A stretch of DNA of 30,433 bases, from positions 1-30,433 of the forward strand of contig JAEDLZ010000009.1 of assembly GCA_016303265.1 (NCBI GenBank). Reading direction: 5' to 3'. This stretch comes from Clostridiales bacterium (GTDB taxonomy: Bacteria > Bacillota > Clostridia > Monoglobales > Monoglobaceae). Position 1 is the stretch's first letter. The number at the start of each line of letters is the position of its first letter. This document shows, one piece after another, positions 29,817-30,433 of this stretch. The position numbers were made by a program, and so were the translations under genes. The notes below the pieces were generated by a model. That model was not told where the DNA came from, ran no database searches, and worked only from the letters and a program-made list of their open reading frames with translations.

Positions 29817-30074
29817 TTACAAATATTTCGGTAGAAAATTCTCGAAATATTCTTTTGCGGCCGCTTCATCATCTCCGCAAAACTCCATCTGAAGAGTATC
29901 TCCCTTTTTTGCGGCAAGTCCCATTATGGAAAACAAACCTTTTGCATCAGCGGTTTTTTCTGAAAGCTTAATGAGAATTTTGCAGTCAAAATTCTTTGCG
30001 CCGCTTACGATTAGTCCTGCCGGACGGGCGTGGATTCCGGCTTCGTCTTTTATTGTGTAGCTGAGATGTTCCAT
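29817..30074 (-). CDS. ptsH: HPr family phosphocarrier protein lacking the regulatory serine
   Basis: An 85-residue carrier that accepts phosphate from enzyme I on H15 (motif GIHARPAG) and passes it to sugar-specific EIIA proteins. The fold and length are those of HPr. The second conserved site, Ser46 in KSIMGVMSLG-type sequences, is glycine here (residue 46, in AKGLFSIMGL). Ser46 is the target of HPr kinase in Firmicutes, and P-Ser-HPr is the CcpA co-repressor. This HPr therefore probably cannot take part in that branch, unless Ser49 substitutes. AGGAGG lies 4 nt before the ATG. It is the first gene of the ptsH-ptsI pair. Confidence 0.93.
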   Translation of the reverse strand: MEHLSYTIKDEAGIHARPAGLIVSGAKNFDCKILIKLSEKTADAKGLFSIMGLAAKKGDTLQMEFCGDDEAAAKEYFENFLPKYL

Positions 30075-30433
30075 AAATCCTCCTGATTAAAATACAGTTT
30101 TGGTTTATACCCGGGTAGGTTAATCCGGTGTTATTTTTGCAGAAGCTGTGCGCCAAAAAGGTCAGGAATTTTCCCCTTAAAAGCTTTAAACGCTGAAAAC
30201 AGAGCAGCGCACGGCCTCGGCAAGGAATTTCTTTCACCTTTCAGAGTGATAAAGCACAGCGGATTGCCTTTATAAATATAATATGGGTATTTTAACGCAA
30301 ATTTATACTGATATTTTGCGAAAAATACGGGTAAAGTTAAATGCGCGGTCAGCCTTTGCGGTAAAATTTTGCATATTGATAATTTGCGGTTCTTTATCAG
30401 ACAAAAAAATTTAAATGATTTTCACAAAACCGC
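30075..30433. other. Gene-free region upstream of ptsH
   Basis: No coding region with a credible start and ribosome binding site is visible. The minus strand reads TTTATAAAG-like and TATATTTATA-like words near 30270-30290 and a TATAAA near 30104-30109, either of which could be part of a ptsH promoter, but no minus-35 matches convincingly. GCGGTT (30385-30390) and AACCGC (30428-30433) form an inverted repeat at the very end, cut by the window. No catabolite-responsive element was recognised. Confidence 0.5.

Overview
The window reads as a chromosomal segment from a low-to-moderate GC Clostridia bacterium (Firmicutes), most likely a gut-type relative of the Oscillospiraceae/Ruminococcaceae. Supporting signs are the origin-proximal genes dnaN-recF-remB-gyrB and parA-parB, strong AAGGAGG ribosome binding sites with several TTG/GTG starts, sigma-A type promoters, an HPr/EI pair, and no lipopolysaccharide or other diderm genes. 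The lineage call is inference; no 16S rRNA is present. No phage, IS element, CRISPR array or defence island is visible.

Layout. 1-2.9 kb: the end of a tRNA-Lys gene (minus), then proA and a PPi-type phosphofructokinase (plus) behind a leader with two mutually exclusive hairpins. 3.1-7.6 kb (minus): two G3E/CobW-type GTPases, one carrying a huge His/Cys metal-binding insert and one fused to a YcgQ/DUF1980-like domain, preceded by a fused glycosyltransferase/CsaB-type pyruvyltransferase. 7.8-11.2 kb (plus): an SbcD/SbcC-like nuclease-ATPase pair whose ATPase has a transmembrane hairpin in its coiled coil. 11.7-13.4 kb (minus): a cytoplasmic-looking Amidase_3 and two small membrane proteins. 13.6-16.5 kb (plus): a YigZ/IMPACT protein and Tex.

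16.5-26.7 kb is the origin-proximal core. A parS-like site and tandem repeated promoters precede parA-parB, followed by a membrane-anchored coiled-coil protein and serS with an unusual leader. rsmG and a 2[4Fe-4S] ferredoxin are on the minus strand. Then comes a very AT-rich 500-bp gap with DnaA-box-like words, followed by dnaN-recF-remB-gyrB. dnaA is not in the position where most Firmicutes have it. 26.9-30.4 kb holds a GT2 membrane glycosyltransferase (plus) and ptsH-ptsI (minus).

The most interesting material is not in the protein list. It comprises: (i) a 14-bp perfect palindrome, ATCTTGCGCAAGAT, found four times within 5.2 kb (three inside genes, in different reading frames) and nowhere else in the window; (ii) a hairpin-plus-extended-minus-10 element with three copies, one of which shows covarying stem bases; (iii) a 10-bp word, TTATGTAAAC, found five times in intergenic DNA; (iv) leader structures before proA, serS and the amidase. 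None of these could be tested against other genomes here.
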